10,668 nucleotides of DNA, taken from assembly GCA_038319115.1 (NCBI GenBank), contig JBBQCV010000125.1, positions 1 through 10,668 on the forward strand, read 5' to 3'. Position 1 is the stretch's first letter, and each line of letters begins with the position of its first letter. Below the pieces are notes generated by a model that saw only the letters and a list, made by a program, of their open reading frames with translations, was not told where the DNA came from and made no database searches. Shown piece by piece: positions 1 through 7,054 of the stretch. The stretch comes from SZAS-79 sp038319115 (GTDB lineage: Bacteria > Pseudomonadota > Gammaproteobacteria > Burkholderiales > SG8-39). Both the position numbers and the translations under genes were made by a program.

Positions 1-49
1 CGGCCTCGAAGGCTTCACCGATTCGCTCATGAAGATTTTCGGCCTGTAG
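1..49 (+). CDS. 3' end of an unidentified gene (partial)
   Basis: In the second forward frame the first bases read GLEGFTDSLMKIFGL followed by TAG at 47-49, which looks like the amphipathic C-terminal tail of a protein whose body lies left of the window. The frame is open from base 2, and the next gene (enoyl-CoA hydratase, minus strand) ends only 23 bases further on, so two genes would converge here as is usual in compact genomes. Fifteen residues are too few to name a family. It could also be a chance open stretch. Confidence 0.4.
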   Translation, partial: GLEGFTDSLMKIFGL

Positions 50-72
50 CAGGGGCTCGCGTGCTGGCCGCC

Positions 73-855
73 CTAGCGCCCCTTCCACTGCGGCTTGCGC
101 TTGGCGGCAAACGCGCGCGGCCCCTCGACGTAATCGTCCGAGGCTTTCCATTCCTTCACAGTCGAGTAATCGCCCAGCGCGCCCAGCGCGGCCTCGACTG
201 TCGGCTCGGCCAGCCCGCGCATTGCGGCGGCCTTGGACGCGCGCACCGCCATCGGGCTGCACTCGAGGATCCACCTGGCCCACTTGCGTGCCGCGTGCAT
301 CAACCCGGGCTGCGGGACGACTTCGTTGACTATTCCAAGCGCCAGCGCCTCGCGTGCTTCGACACGCCGACCGGTGAGGATGATGCCCATCGCCGCCTTG
401 AGGCCGATCTGGCGCGGCAGGCGCTGCACACCGCCGGCGAACGCAGCGAGGCCGACACGCGGCTCGGGCAGCGCGAACACGGCATTGTCGGACGCGATGA
501 TGAGGTCGCAGGCGAGCGCGATCTCGAACCCGCCGCCCATCGCCACCCCGTTGACTGCGGCGATGAGGGGCTTGTCGAGGTCGAAGCGCGCGGTGAGTCC
601 GCAGAACCCGCTGGGCGGGCGCTCGTTGGAGGCGCCGGAGGCGATCACCTTGAGGTCGCTGCCGGCGCAAAACGCTTTCGGCCCCGCACCGGTGACGATG
701 GCCACCCACTGCTCCGGGTCGGCGGAAAAGTCATCGAACACCCGCGCCAGCTCGAAATGCGCCGCCGAGTGCAGCGCATTCATCGCCTCCGGCCGGTTAA
801 GGGTCACGACAGTCAGGCGCCCTTCGCGCGCCACCGAGCAGAATTCAAGCGTCAT
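73..855 (-). CDS. enoyl-CoA hydratase/isomerase family protein
   Basis: This is a 260-residue crotonase-fold protein, the normal length for the family, expected to add water across the double bond of a 2-enoyl-CoA in the cytosol during fatty-acid or related acyl-CoA breakdown. The N-terminus carries the LNRPEAMNAL motif (19-28). The oxyanion-hole regions are FCAGSDLK (62-69) and VAMGGGFEIAL (104-114). Both catalytic glutamates of classical hydratases are present, E111 in GGGFE and E131 in LPEPRVGL, twenty residues apart as in rat mitochondrial hydratase (E144/E164), so hydratase activity is more likely than a glutamate-less isomerase. The C-terminus EGPRAFAAKRKPQWKGR is typical. The start at 855 is fixed by GGAGGA four bases upstream and by alignment to the family; the frame stays open further upstream, but that extension is low-complexity and overlaps the divergent gene. 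The exact substrate cannot be told. Confidence 0.93.
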   Translation of the reverse strand: MTLEFCSVAREGRLTVVTLNRPEAMNALHSAAHFELARVFDDFSADPEQWVAIVTGAGPKAFCAGSDLKVIASGASNERPPSGFCGLTARFDLDKPLIAAVNGVAMGGGFEIALACDLIIASDNAVFALPEPRVGLAAFAGGVQRLPRQIGLKAAMGIILTGRRVEAREALALGIVNEVVPQPGLMHAARKWARWILECSPMAVRASKAAAMRGLAEPTVEAALGALGDYSTVKEWKASDDYVEGPRAFAAKRKPQWKGR

Positions 856-889
856 CCAGTCCTCCGGTTGCAAGCCACTCCTCGCGCCG

Positions 890-895
890 ATTATC
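890..895 (-). promoter_or_regulatory. candidate -10 box for the enoyl-CoA hydratase gene
   Basis: On the minus strand GATAAT lies 34 bases upstream of the start codon, within the 109-base gap to the divergent hydrolase gene. It is followed by CGGCGC, the same flank seen after the CATAAT box upstream of the alcohol dehydrogenase gene. No good -35 hexamer sits at 16-18 bases, so the promoter is either weak, activator-dependent, or a chance match. Confidence 0.33.
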
Positions 896-964
896 GCCCG
901 CAAGCGCGCAGTTTTCGGCACACTCTCGCTTTTTCGCCCCGCAGCCCCAAGTTGAGGAGACACG

Positions 965-1789
965 ATGCGCCCCCTGCCCTTCCAGCGCCGCCTTGCGCCC
1001 GCCGCTGCCTTGCTGCTTGCGCTCGTACTTGCATTCGCGTCCCACGCGCAGACCCGCCCGACCCGCGTCGACCCGGGCGCCGCGCCCCAATCCGTCCTAT
1101 GGGTGGGCAACAGCTTTTTCTACTACAACAACAGCCTGCACAACCACTTCTCGCGCCTGGTGGCCTCGGCGGGTCCGGCGTCGCGCGTGCGCGGCACTTC
1201 GGTCACCGTCAGCGGATCGGGCCTCGACTGGCACGACATGGATTCGCTGCTTCGCCCCAACGGCCTGGGCCGCTATTCGTTCGTCGGCGACAACGAGATC
1301 CGCTTCAACCAGCCCGGCCGCCAGTACGACACCGCGATCATGATGGACTGCAGCCAGTGCCCCATCCATCCGCAGCTGCAGGCGGTATTCCATGACACCG
1401 TGCGCAAGAATTCCCAGACGCTTGCCCGCGCCGGCGTGCGGCCGGTGCTGTTCATGTCGTGGGCCTACAAGGACAAGCCCGAGATGACCGCCCAGCTCGC
1501 CGAGCAGTACACGCGCGCCGGGAACGCCAACGACATCCTCGTGATTCCCGCCGGCTTCGCGTTTGCGAAGGCGATCGCCATGCGTCCGGGAATCGAGCTG
1601 TACCAGACCGACAAGCGCCACCCGAGCGTGGCGGGTACCTATCTCGCCGCATGCGCGTCCTACGCTGCGCTGTACCGCAAGTCGCCGGTGGGCCTCGCAT
1701 ACACAACCGGGCTGGACAAGGAACTGGCGGCGACGTTGCAGGCTGCGGCGTGGGCCGCCGCACAGGACTATTTCGGACGCAACTTATGA
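965..1789 (+). CDS. secreted SGNH/GDSL-type hydrolase
   Basis: This 274-residue protein begins with a Sec signal peptide: basic residues to R9, a hydrophobic core at about 12-25, and likely cleavage after SHA28. The mature protein looks like an SGNH-fold esterase or acetyl-hydrolase acting in the periplasm. Block I is VLWVGNSFF (44-52) with the presumed nucleophile S50. The C-terminal catalytic pair appears as D216 and H219 in TDKRHPSVAGTYLAAC (215-230), the usual DxxH arrangement. A clear GxND block III asparagine was not found; the equivalent stretch reads MMDCSQCPIHP (126-136) and carries a CxxC pair that could form a disulfide in the periplasm. GNSF in place of GDS recalls DUF4886-type SGNH proteins. 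A GAGGAG ribosome site ends six bases before the ATG. The gene diverges from the hydratase gene and converges on the monooxygenase gene, so it stands alone. The substrate is unknown. Confidence 0.85.
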   Translation: MRPLPFQRRLAPAAALLLALVLAFASHAQTRPTRVDPGAAPQSVLWVGNSFFYYNNSLHNHFSRLVASAGPASRVRGTSVTVSGSGLDWHDMDSLLRPNGLGRYSFVGDNEIRFNQPGRQYDTAIMMDCSQCPIHPQLQAVFHDTVRKNSQTLARAGVRPVLFMSWAYKDKPEMTAQLAEQYTRAGNANDILVIPAGFAFAKAIAMRPGIELYQTDKRHPSVAGTYLAACASYAALYRKSPVGLAYTTGLDKELAATLQAAAWAAAQDYFGRNL

Positions 1790-1807
1790 GCGTTAGGATT
1801 GCAGTGA

Positions 1808-1830
1808 TTGCCGAAGCTATGGCAACATTT
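1808..1830 (+). terminator. weak hairpin after the SGNH hydrolase gene
   Basis: TTGCC (1808-1812) and GGCAA (1821-1825) form a 5-bp stem around an 8-base loop, followed by CATTT. It starts 19 bases past the stop codon. The stem is short and the T run has only three bases, so termination here is only a possibility. The 142-base gap to the converging monooxygenase gene holds no better terminator and no gene; its row 1801-1860 is about 53% GC against about 70% in nearby genes. Confidence 0.2.
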
Positions 1831-1914
1831 CTCCCGGAAACCTAGTAAACACGCGGGGGTTGGCAGAAAGTTGGCAGTATTACGCGGTTCCGCGCCGGCG
1901 CCAGCCTGGTCGGT

Positions 1915-1940
1915 GGAGATTCGCAGCCAGCCTAATCTCC
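1915..1940 (-). terminator. inverted repeat spanning the monooxygenase stop codon
   Basis: GGAGATT (1915-1921) and AATCTCC (1934-1940) are perfect 7-base inverted copies with a 12-base loop. On the minus strand the first arm holds the last two codons and the first stop base of the monooxygenase gene. No T run follows the second arm on either strand, so a factor-independent terminator is not shown; the hairpin might instead protect the mRNA 3' end. Confidence 0.25.
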
Positions 1941-3068
1941 GCCGCGCGCGGCCATGAATTGCGGCGCCATCTGGCGCAGGCGCTCGTCGGTCATGCGGCC
2001 GCTCCGCGTCATGTAATCGTAGGCGAGGTCCCAAGGAGCGAGCCGCATCTTCTGCGCGAAGCGCTCGTACCAGTACGAAGACGCGTTCGCGGCGGCATGC
2101 AGCTTGTCGACCACCGGCCGGCGCTCCCGCTCGAAGGCCGCGAGCGCCGCGTCGACTGTCTCGCCCGCTTCGCCAATCGCCCGGTCAAGCGCGATCGCGT
2201 CCTCGAACGCGGCGCGCGTGCCCGAGCCGATGGAAAAATGCATCGTTCGCAGCGCGTCCCCAATCAACACCGCCGGGATGCCCTCGGGCGTGCGCGCGGC
2301 CCAGTGGCGGTTGGCGAGGAGCGGGAACTGCCGCCACACCGACTTGTTCGACACCAGCGCGTGGCCGCCGAGGTCGGGGGCGAACACCTTTTCGCAGTAG
2401 GCGCGCGAGGCCGCCTCATCCATCGTGTCCAGGCCCGCGCGGCGCCACGTGGCCGCGTCGCACTCCACCAGGAAAGTGCTCATGTCCGGCGCGTAGCGGT
2501 AATGGTGCGCGACGAAAGCACCGTCGGGGGTGTCACGGAACGTGAGCGTGAGGCACTCGAAAACCTGCGCGGTGCCGTACCAGGCGAAACGGTTCTCCAG
2601 CCACTCCACCGTGGGCTTGAACTGCGCCTCCAGGCTGCGGCGCACGAGCGAATGGGCTCCGTCCGCGCCGACGATGAGGTCGGCGGCGCCGAGCTCGGAA
2701 AGCGCAGTCACGCTGCGCGAGAATTCGAGGCGCACGCCGGCTTCCCGGCACAGGGCGTGCAGGAACCGGTTCAGCGCGAGGCGCTGGATGGCGGAGAAGC
2801 CGTTGCCATCGATGTCGATTTCCTCGCCGCGATGCACGATGCGCTGCATGGGCCAGCTTTCCATGCGCCCTGCGAGCTGCGCGTGCAGCCCGGGGGCGTC
2901 GCGCTCGAGAAAGGCGAGTGCCCCCTGCGAGAACACTACGCCGAAGCCGAAGGTCGCATCGGCCGGGTTCTGCTCGACCACGTGGATGTCCCAGGCCGGG
3001 TTGCGCCGCCTGGCAAGCAGCGCGAATAACAGGCCCGCCGGGCCGGCGCCGAGGACCGTGATCTTCAT
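1932..3068 (-). CDS. FAD-dependent monooxygenase, salicylyl-CoA 5-hydroxylase-like
   Basis: This 378-residue group A flavoprotein monooxygenase would hydroxylate an aromatic ring using FAD, NAD(P)H and oxygen in the cytosol. It begins with the dinucleotide motif MKITVLGAGPAG (G7, G9, G12), with E32 (VVEQN) placed to bind the FAD ribose. The DG motif is DLIVGADGAHSLVR (130-143) and the GD motif is AVLIGDALRTMHFSIGSGT (266-284). FGFGVVFS (40-47) is characteristic of salicylyl-CoA 5-hydroxylase and of the monooxygenase half of 2-aminobenzoyl-CoA monooxygenase/reductase. Those relatives may carry a C-terminal old-yellow-enzyme domain; here the protein stops after the monooxygenase half and the convergent gene follows, so no reductase domain is present. 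The start at 3068 is where homology begins, 22 bases after the TcuA-like gene, though no strong ribosome site is visible. A CoA-thioester substrate is inferred from resemblance, not shown. Confidence 0.85.
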   Translation of the reverse strand: MKITVLGAGPAGLLFALLARRRNPAWDIHVVEQNPADATFGFGVVFSQGALAFLERDAPGLHAQLAGRMESWPMQRIVHRGEEIDIDGNGFSAIQRLALNRFLHALCREAGVRLEFSRSVTALSELGAADLIVGADGAHSLVRRSLEAQFKPTVEWLENRFAWYGTAQVFECLTLTFRDTPDGAFVAHHYRYAPDMSTFLVECDAATWRRAGLDTMDEAASRAYCEKVFAPDLGGHALVSNKSVWRQFPLLANRHWAARTPEGIPAVLIGDALRTMHFSIGSGTRAAFEDAIALDRAIGEAGETVDAALAAFERERRPVVDKLHAAANASSYWYERFAQKMRLAPWDLAYDYMTRSGRMTDERLRQMAPQFMAARGGD

Positions 3069-3090
3069 CGGTCGCGCGCCGGCCGCGGAT

Positions 3091-4584
3091 CTAGCGCGCG
3101 GCGCCCATCGATGCGCCACCCGCGCTGGTGCCCGCAATCCTGCCGAATACCGCGCCGTTGGTGAGCCCTGTGCCACCGGGATAATTGAAGTAGAAGATCC
3201 CGCCGACCAACTCGCCGGCGGCATACAGCCCCGGGATCGGCTGGCCGTCGGTGGACATCACTTGCGCGTCGGTATTGATGCGCAATCCGCCGAAGGTGAA
3301 GGTGATCCCGCAAGTCACCGCATACGCCTCGTACGGCGGCGTATCCAGCGTGTTGGCCCAGTTCGACTTGGGGATGGCCAGTCCTTCGGTGCCGCGGCCA
3401 TCCTTGATGTTCGGGTTGAACGGGATCGCGGTCTGCACCGCGGCGTTGTAGGCCTGCAATTCCTTGAGCGCCACTTCGGCGTTCACGTCGTCGAGCTTCT
3501 TCACCAGCTCTTCGAGCGAGTTGGCTGTCACCTTGGTGACCTGCTTGATGCGGTATTCGTCGCGCAGCTGCGGTTTCATCTTGGCGTCGAACACCTGCCA
3601 GGCAAACTGGCCGGGCTGGTTGAGGATCACGCGGCCGTACTTGGCATAGGTGTAGTTGCGGAAATCGGCGCCTTCATCGACGAAGCGCCGGCCTTCGGCG
3701 TTGAGGTACACGCCCCACGGGTAGGAGTGCTTCTGGAACTGGTCGCCCACGGCGAGATCGCCGAACTCGGGGGCGTTGCGCTCCCACGCGACCGCGTGGC
3801 AGCCCGACCAGTTGCCGGTGGGCGCAGCGCCGATGTCGAGCGCCATGCGGATCACGTCGCCGGTGTTGAAGCGTGTGCCCCGCACCTTGGCCAGCTCCCA
3901 GCCCGGCCCGAGATAGCGGGCACGCATTTCCGGGTTCGCCTGGAAGCCCCCTGCCGCAAGGACCACCGACTTTGCGCGCACCTCCGTGGTCTTGCCTTTG
4001 TGCTTGACCTTGACGCCCTTGACGCCGTCGTCGTCCGATACCAGCGCAGTGACGCGCGCCTCGTACCAGACGTCGATGCCGTTCTTCTTCGCCGCGTTGG
4101 TGAGGTTCTCCACCAGCCCCGGCCCGCCGCCCACGGCCTCGACCGTGAGCCCGCCCCAGAACTTGAACCGCCCGCCGATGTTGAACGCCTGGCGGCCCCA
4201 CGCGGCGGTGAAGCGCACGCCCTTGGAACGCATCCACGCCACCGTGTCCATGCTGCGCTTGACCAGGATCTCGGTGAGGTCGGGGTCGCAGCGGTACTCG
4301 GTGACGCGCGCCATGTCGTCGAGGAACTGGTCCTGCGTGTAGGTGCCGAAATCGGTGCGCGCCACCTCCTCGTCAGTGAGGTCGGGGATGGCGCGCTTGA
4401 GGTCGTCCACGCCGTTGTACACGACGCGCATGAGGCCCGCCGTAAAGCGCGAGTTGCCGCCCGACTCGTCCTCCGTCGCACGCTCGAGCACCAGCACCTT
4501 GGCGCCTTTTTCCTGCGCCGCGAGGGCCGCGCAAAACGCTGCGTTGCCCGCGCCCACCACTACGACGTCATAGTTCGCGCTCAT
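3091..4584 (-). CDS. tcuA: FAD-dependent dehydrogenase of the TcuA (tricarballylate dehydrogenase) type
   Basis: This 497-residue flavoprotein belongs to the FAD_binding_2 fumarate reductase / 3-ketosteroid dehydrogenase superfamily. The N-terminal motif is YDVVVVGAGNAAFCAAL (5-21) with E34 in VLERA and the FAD-contacting ESGGNSRFTAG (40-50). The C-terminal FAD motif GLYAAGELVGG (452-462) is followed by YFNYPGGTGL (465-474) near the usual substrate site. EGRRFVDEGADFRNY lies in the middle of the chain. GNAAFCAAL and GGNSRFT recall TcuA, which oxidises tricarballylate to cis-aconitate in Salmonella; proteins like this one are often named so automatically. No tcuB electron-transfer partner or tcuC transporter is next to it, so the true substrate may differ. 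GGAGGA three bases before the ATG fixes the start; a longer open frame to 5127 runs through the DUF1993 gene in another frame and is not coding. It lies 11 bases after the DUF1993 gene and 22 before the monooxygenase gene. Confidence 0.87.
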   Translation of the reverse strand: MSANYDVVVVGAGNAAFCAALAAQEKGAKVLVLERATEDESGGNSRFTAGLMRVVYNGVDDLKRAIPDLTDEEVARTDFGTYTQDQFLDDMARVTEYRCDPDLTEILVKRSMDTVAWMRSKGVRFTAAWGRQAFNIGGRFKFWGGLTVEAVGGGPGLVENLTNAAKKNGIDVWYEARVTALVSDDDGVKGVKVKHKGKTTEVRAKSVVLAAGGFQANPEMRARYLGPGWELAKVRGTRFNTGDVIRMALDIGAAPTGNWSGCHAVAWERNAPEFGDLAVGDQFQKHSYPWGVYLNAEGRRFVDEGADFRNYTYAKYGRVILNQPGQFAWQVFDAKMKPQLRDEYRIKQVTKVTANSLEELVKKLDDVNAEVALKELQAYNAAVQTAIPFNPNIKDGRGTEGLAIPKSNWANTLDTPPYEAYAVTCGITFTFGGLRINTDAQVMSTDGQPIPGLYAAGELVGGIFYFNYPGGTGLTNGAVFGRIAGTSAGGASMGAAR

Positions 4585-4595
4585 CGGTCCTCCGG

Positions 4596-5102
4596 TCAGG
4601 GCTGGCCGAGAAAGTCGCGCTTGCCGATCTCGACGCCGTTCTGGCGCAGCATGTTGTAGGTCGTGGCGACGTGGAAATAGAAATTCGGCACCGCATGCCC
4701 GAGCAGGAACTGCATGCCCTTGTAATGGGTCTCCTTGTCGCCGCGCTTGGTGACGATGGCCTTGTCCTCGGTGCCGTCGATCTGCGCCTGGGGCACCGAC
4801 TGGATGAACGCGATGGTCTTGGCGATGCGCGCCTTCAGCTCGGCCAGCGTCTTCTCGGTGTCCTCGTCCTTGGGGATCTCCACTCCCGCGAGGCGGGCCA
4901 CCACGCCCTTGGCCGTGTCGCAGGCGATCTGCACTTGCCGGCTCATCGGGAACATGTCGGGAAACAGGCGGTAGCCGGTCAGCGCCGTGGCGTCGAGCTT
5001 TTTGGCATCGACATGGGCCTGCGCCTTGTCGAGGATGGTGGACAGGTTGCCGAGGATGTTGGCAAAGCGCGGCACGCTCGCCTGGTACATGGAAATGGTC
5101 AT
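4596..5102 (-). CDS. DUF1993 domain-containing protein
   Basis: This is a 168-residue protein, the usual length for DUF1993, recognised from the family's opening TISMYQASVPRFANILGNLS (2-21), the central LFPDMFPMSRQVQIACDTAKGVVARLAG (46-73) and the C-terminal block HAVPNFYFHVATTYNMLRQNGVEIGKRDFLG (136-166). The family has no established function; from memory it is grouped with DinB-like helical bundles, and H136 and H144 are in a region where such proteins bind metal. No signal peptide or membrane segment is seen, so it should be cytosolic. The start at 5102 is chosen from the family's N-terminus and an AGGA eight bases upstream; the frame is open to 5183, but that extension is basic and unlike the family. 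It is the first gene of the unit with the TcuA-like dehydrogenase and the monooxygenase, which suggests an accessory role in that pathway, an inference only. Confidence 0.9.
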   Translation of the reverse strand: MTISMYQASVPRFANILGNLSTILDKAQAHVDAKKLDATALTGYRLFPDMFPMSRQVQIACDTAKGVVARLAGVEIPKDEDTEKTLAELKARIAKTIAFIQSVPQAQIDGTEDKAIVTKRGDKETHYKGMQFLLGHAVPNFYFHVATTYNMLRQNGVEIGKRDFLGQP

Positions 5103-5148
5103 GGGGGAATCCTGGAAGTGGGAACAAAAGGGGAAAAAGCAGACGCGA

Positions 5149-5154
5149 ATTCTA
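5149..5154 (-). promoter_or_regulatory. candidate -10 box for the DUF1993/TcuA-like/monooxygenase unit
   Basis: TAGAAT on the minus strand lies 46 bases upstream of the DUF1993 start, in the 126-base gap after the toxin gene. The same hexamer occurs upstream of the antitoxin gene. The positions 16-18 bases further upstream do not resemble TTGACA, so the assignment rests on the -10 hexamer and its place only. Confidence 0.3.
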
Positions 5155-5192
5155 CGCCTTGCCGCCATCGACTTCTTCGCCAACTGCGTGCC

Positions 5193-5213
5193 TACCGGCT
5201 TGGGAAGCCGGTA
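5193..5213 (-). terminator. strong hairpin beyond the toxin gene, terminator-like
   Basis: TACCGGCTT (5193-5201) and AAGCCGGTA (5205-5213) are perfect 9-base inverted copies around a GGG loop. It starts 15 bases after the toxin stop codon and lies upstream of the candidate DUF1993 promoter, the right place to separate the two transcription units. Neither strand has a T run after the stem, so it is either a factor-assisted terminator, an mRNA 3' stabiliser, or a copy of a short dispersed palindrome. No second copy was seen in the window. Confidence 0.45.
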
Positions 5214-5228
5214 ACCCGAACCCGCGAA

Positions 5229-5534
5229 CTACCACTTCACCGGCGGCTTGCGCGAGGTATGAAAGACACGCAAGATTTCTATGCGATTCGCGCGCAGGCG
5301 GTAGGGGATCAGATAACGGGTTCTTGCGACAAGCAGCTCGCGTGTGCCTGGCACTCGTCCGGGCTTTCCGAGCGCTGGTTGGTCGGCAAGCAAATCGACC
5401 GCATGCATGATGCGTTGAACGACCAGGCGGGCGGCCTTCGGGTCGTCTTCGGCTATGTGGGACGCTTCCTCGTCGAGGTTGCGCAACGCGCTGCGCAACC
5501 AGACGATCTGCGGACTCTTCAGGCCTTTTGCCAC
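5229..5534 (-). CDS. type II toxin, ParE/RelE superfamily
   Basis: This 101-residue basic protein has the ParE/RelE toxin layout: a first strand PQIVWLRSALRNL (8-20), two helices covering DEEASHIAEDDPKAARLVVQRIMHAVDLLADQPALG (21-56), then PGRVPGTRELLVARTRYLIPYRLRANRIEILRVFHTSRKPP (58-98), the strand-rich core ending in the family's typical LRVFHTSR. ParE-type toxins inhibit gyrase while RelE types cut mRNA at the ribosome; the IPYR and LRVFHTSR pattern favours the ParE side, but which one applies cannot be settled. The start is a GTG inside the antitoxin's last codons (16-base overlap) with no clear ribosome site, so translation is probably coupled to the antitoxin. A start a few codons later is possible. 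The C-terminal VKW is intact and no truncation is seen, so the module looks functional. Confidence 0.86.
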   Translation of the reverse strand: MAKGLKSPQIVWLRSALRNLDEEASHIAEDDPKAARLVVQRIMHAVDLLADQPALGKPGRVPGTRELLVARTRYLIPYRLRANRIEILRVFHTSRKPPVKW

Positions 5535-5761
5535 TTGCGCCGTACTTTATCGACGTCCGCAGGCTTGGCGAAATCGCCTGCATCGGCTTCCTTCAGGGCG
5601 GCCTGAATCTCCTGGACTTGCCATTCGTTGAGTTCGACGAAAGCGCGAATTGCCTCAGCGGCAAGGAAGGATTTGCTGCGATGCGTGGCCTCCGCAAGCT
5701 GTTCCAGGCGTTGTTTCACGGCCGGTTCCAGGCGAACGGAAATCGTGGTGGATTCGGCCAT
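5519..5761 (-). CDS. ribbon-helix-helix (CopG-type) antitoxin
   Basis: This 80-residue protein opens with the DNA-binding strand TTISVRLEP (5-13), then helix A VKQRLEQLAEATHRS (15-29) and helix B SFLAAEAIRAFVELNEW (31-47), the ribbon-helix-helix fold of CopG/ParD-like repressors. The rest (48-80) is a charged helix, VQEIQAALKEADAGDFAKPADVDKVRRKW, expected to wrap the toxin. It should neutralise the partner toxin and repress its own operon as a dimer. GGAG six bases before the ATG at 5761 supports the start. It precedes and overlaps the toxin gene, the standard order for this type of pair, and begins 58 bases after the alcohol dehydrogenase stop codon. GC in the pair is near 60% (rows 5281, 5461 and 5641 count 60, 63 and 60%) against 70-75% in two rows of the TcuA-like gene. 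Confidence 0.87.
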   Translation of the reverse strand: MAESTTISVRLEPAVKQRLEQLAEATHRSKSFLAAEAIRAFVELNEWQVQEIQAALKEADAGDFAKPADVDKVRRKWQKA

Positions 5762-5780
5762 GTCTGGCTCCGTGTTGGTT

Positions 5781-5804
5781 TGTACACATTCTAGTGCAAT
5801 GCAC
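5781..5804 (-). promoter_or_regulatory. candidate promoter and operator of the toxin-antitoxin pair
   Basis: On the minus strand TAGAAT (5793-5788) is a plausible -10 box 26 bases before the antitoxin start codon. It is flanked by two palindromes, GTGCAATGCAC (5794-5804, perfect about its central base) and TGTACA (5781-5786). Ribbon-helix-helix antitoxins bind short inverted repeats over their own promoter, so these are the natural operator candidates. No good -35 hexamer is visible. The whole site lies between the alcohol dehydrogenase stop and the antitoxin gene. Confidence 0.35.
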
Positions 5805-5819
5805 GCGCCAGGTGCTCGA

Positions 5820-6929
<1,110 letters not shown>

Positions 6930-6993
6930 GGAAGTCCCCTGTCCCTTCTATTGGGTTGTTGCGAGGGCGTCGGATCGCCCCTTGGGAGCGCCG

Positions 6994-6999
6994 ATTATG
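6994..6999 (-). promoter_or_regulatory. candidate -10 box for the alcohol dehydrogenase gene
   Basis: CATAAT on the minus strand lies 64 bases upstream of the start codon, in the 125-base gap after the response regulator gene. It is followed by CGGCGC, giving the same 11 bases (ATAATCGGCGC) as at the hydratase promoter. The expected -35 position holds GCCGCA, a poor match, within a small hairpin (GCCGC at 7010-7014, GCGGC at 7018-7022). Nothing else was seen in this gap. Confidence 0.36.
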
Positions 7000-7054
7000 A
7001 CCGAGGCCGGCCGCGCTGCGGCGAACGCGAGCCCCGCAGGCGCGGCGTGGACCG

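Noticed and set aside
61..1395. 444-codon plus-strand open frame across the hydratase gene and into the hydrolase gene
   Set aside because: It has no recognisable motif and overlaps two well supported genes in other frames.
1787..1845. 19-codon frame beginning in the hydrolase stop region (MSVRIAVIAEAM...)
   Set aside because: It is too short, has no ribosome site of its own beyond the overlap, and resembles nothing known.
1859..1876. Direct repeat TTGGCAG-AAAG-TTGGCAG in the gap after the hydrolase gene
   Set aside because: There are only two short copies with no gene starting nearby, so no regulatory role can be supported.
2530..4659. 709-codon open frame on the plus strand opposite the TcuA-like and monooxygenase genes
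   Set aside because: It spans two genes with strong family motifs on the other strand and their gap; long antisense frames are expected in GC-rich coding DNA, and the translation resembles no protein family.
3091..5127. TcuA-like protein of 678 residues starting at 5127
   Set aside because: The extension is the DUF1993 gene read out of frame; GGAGGA and the conserved N-terminus MSANYDVVVVGAG place the start at 4584.
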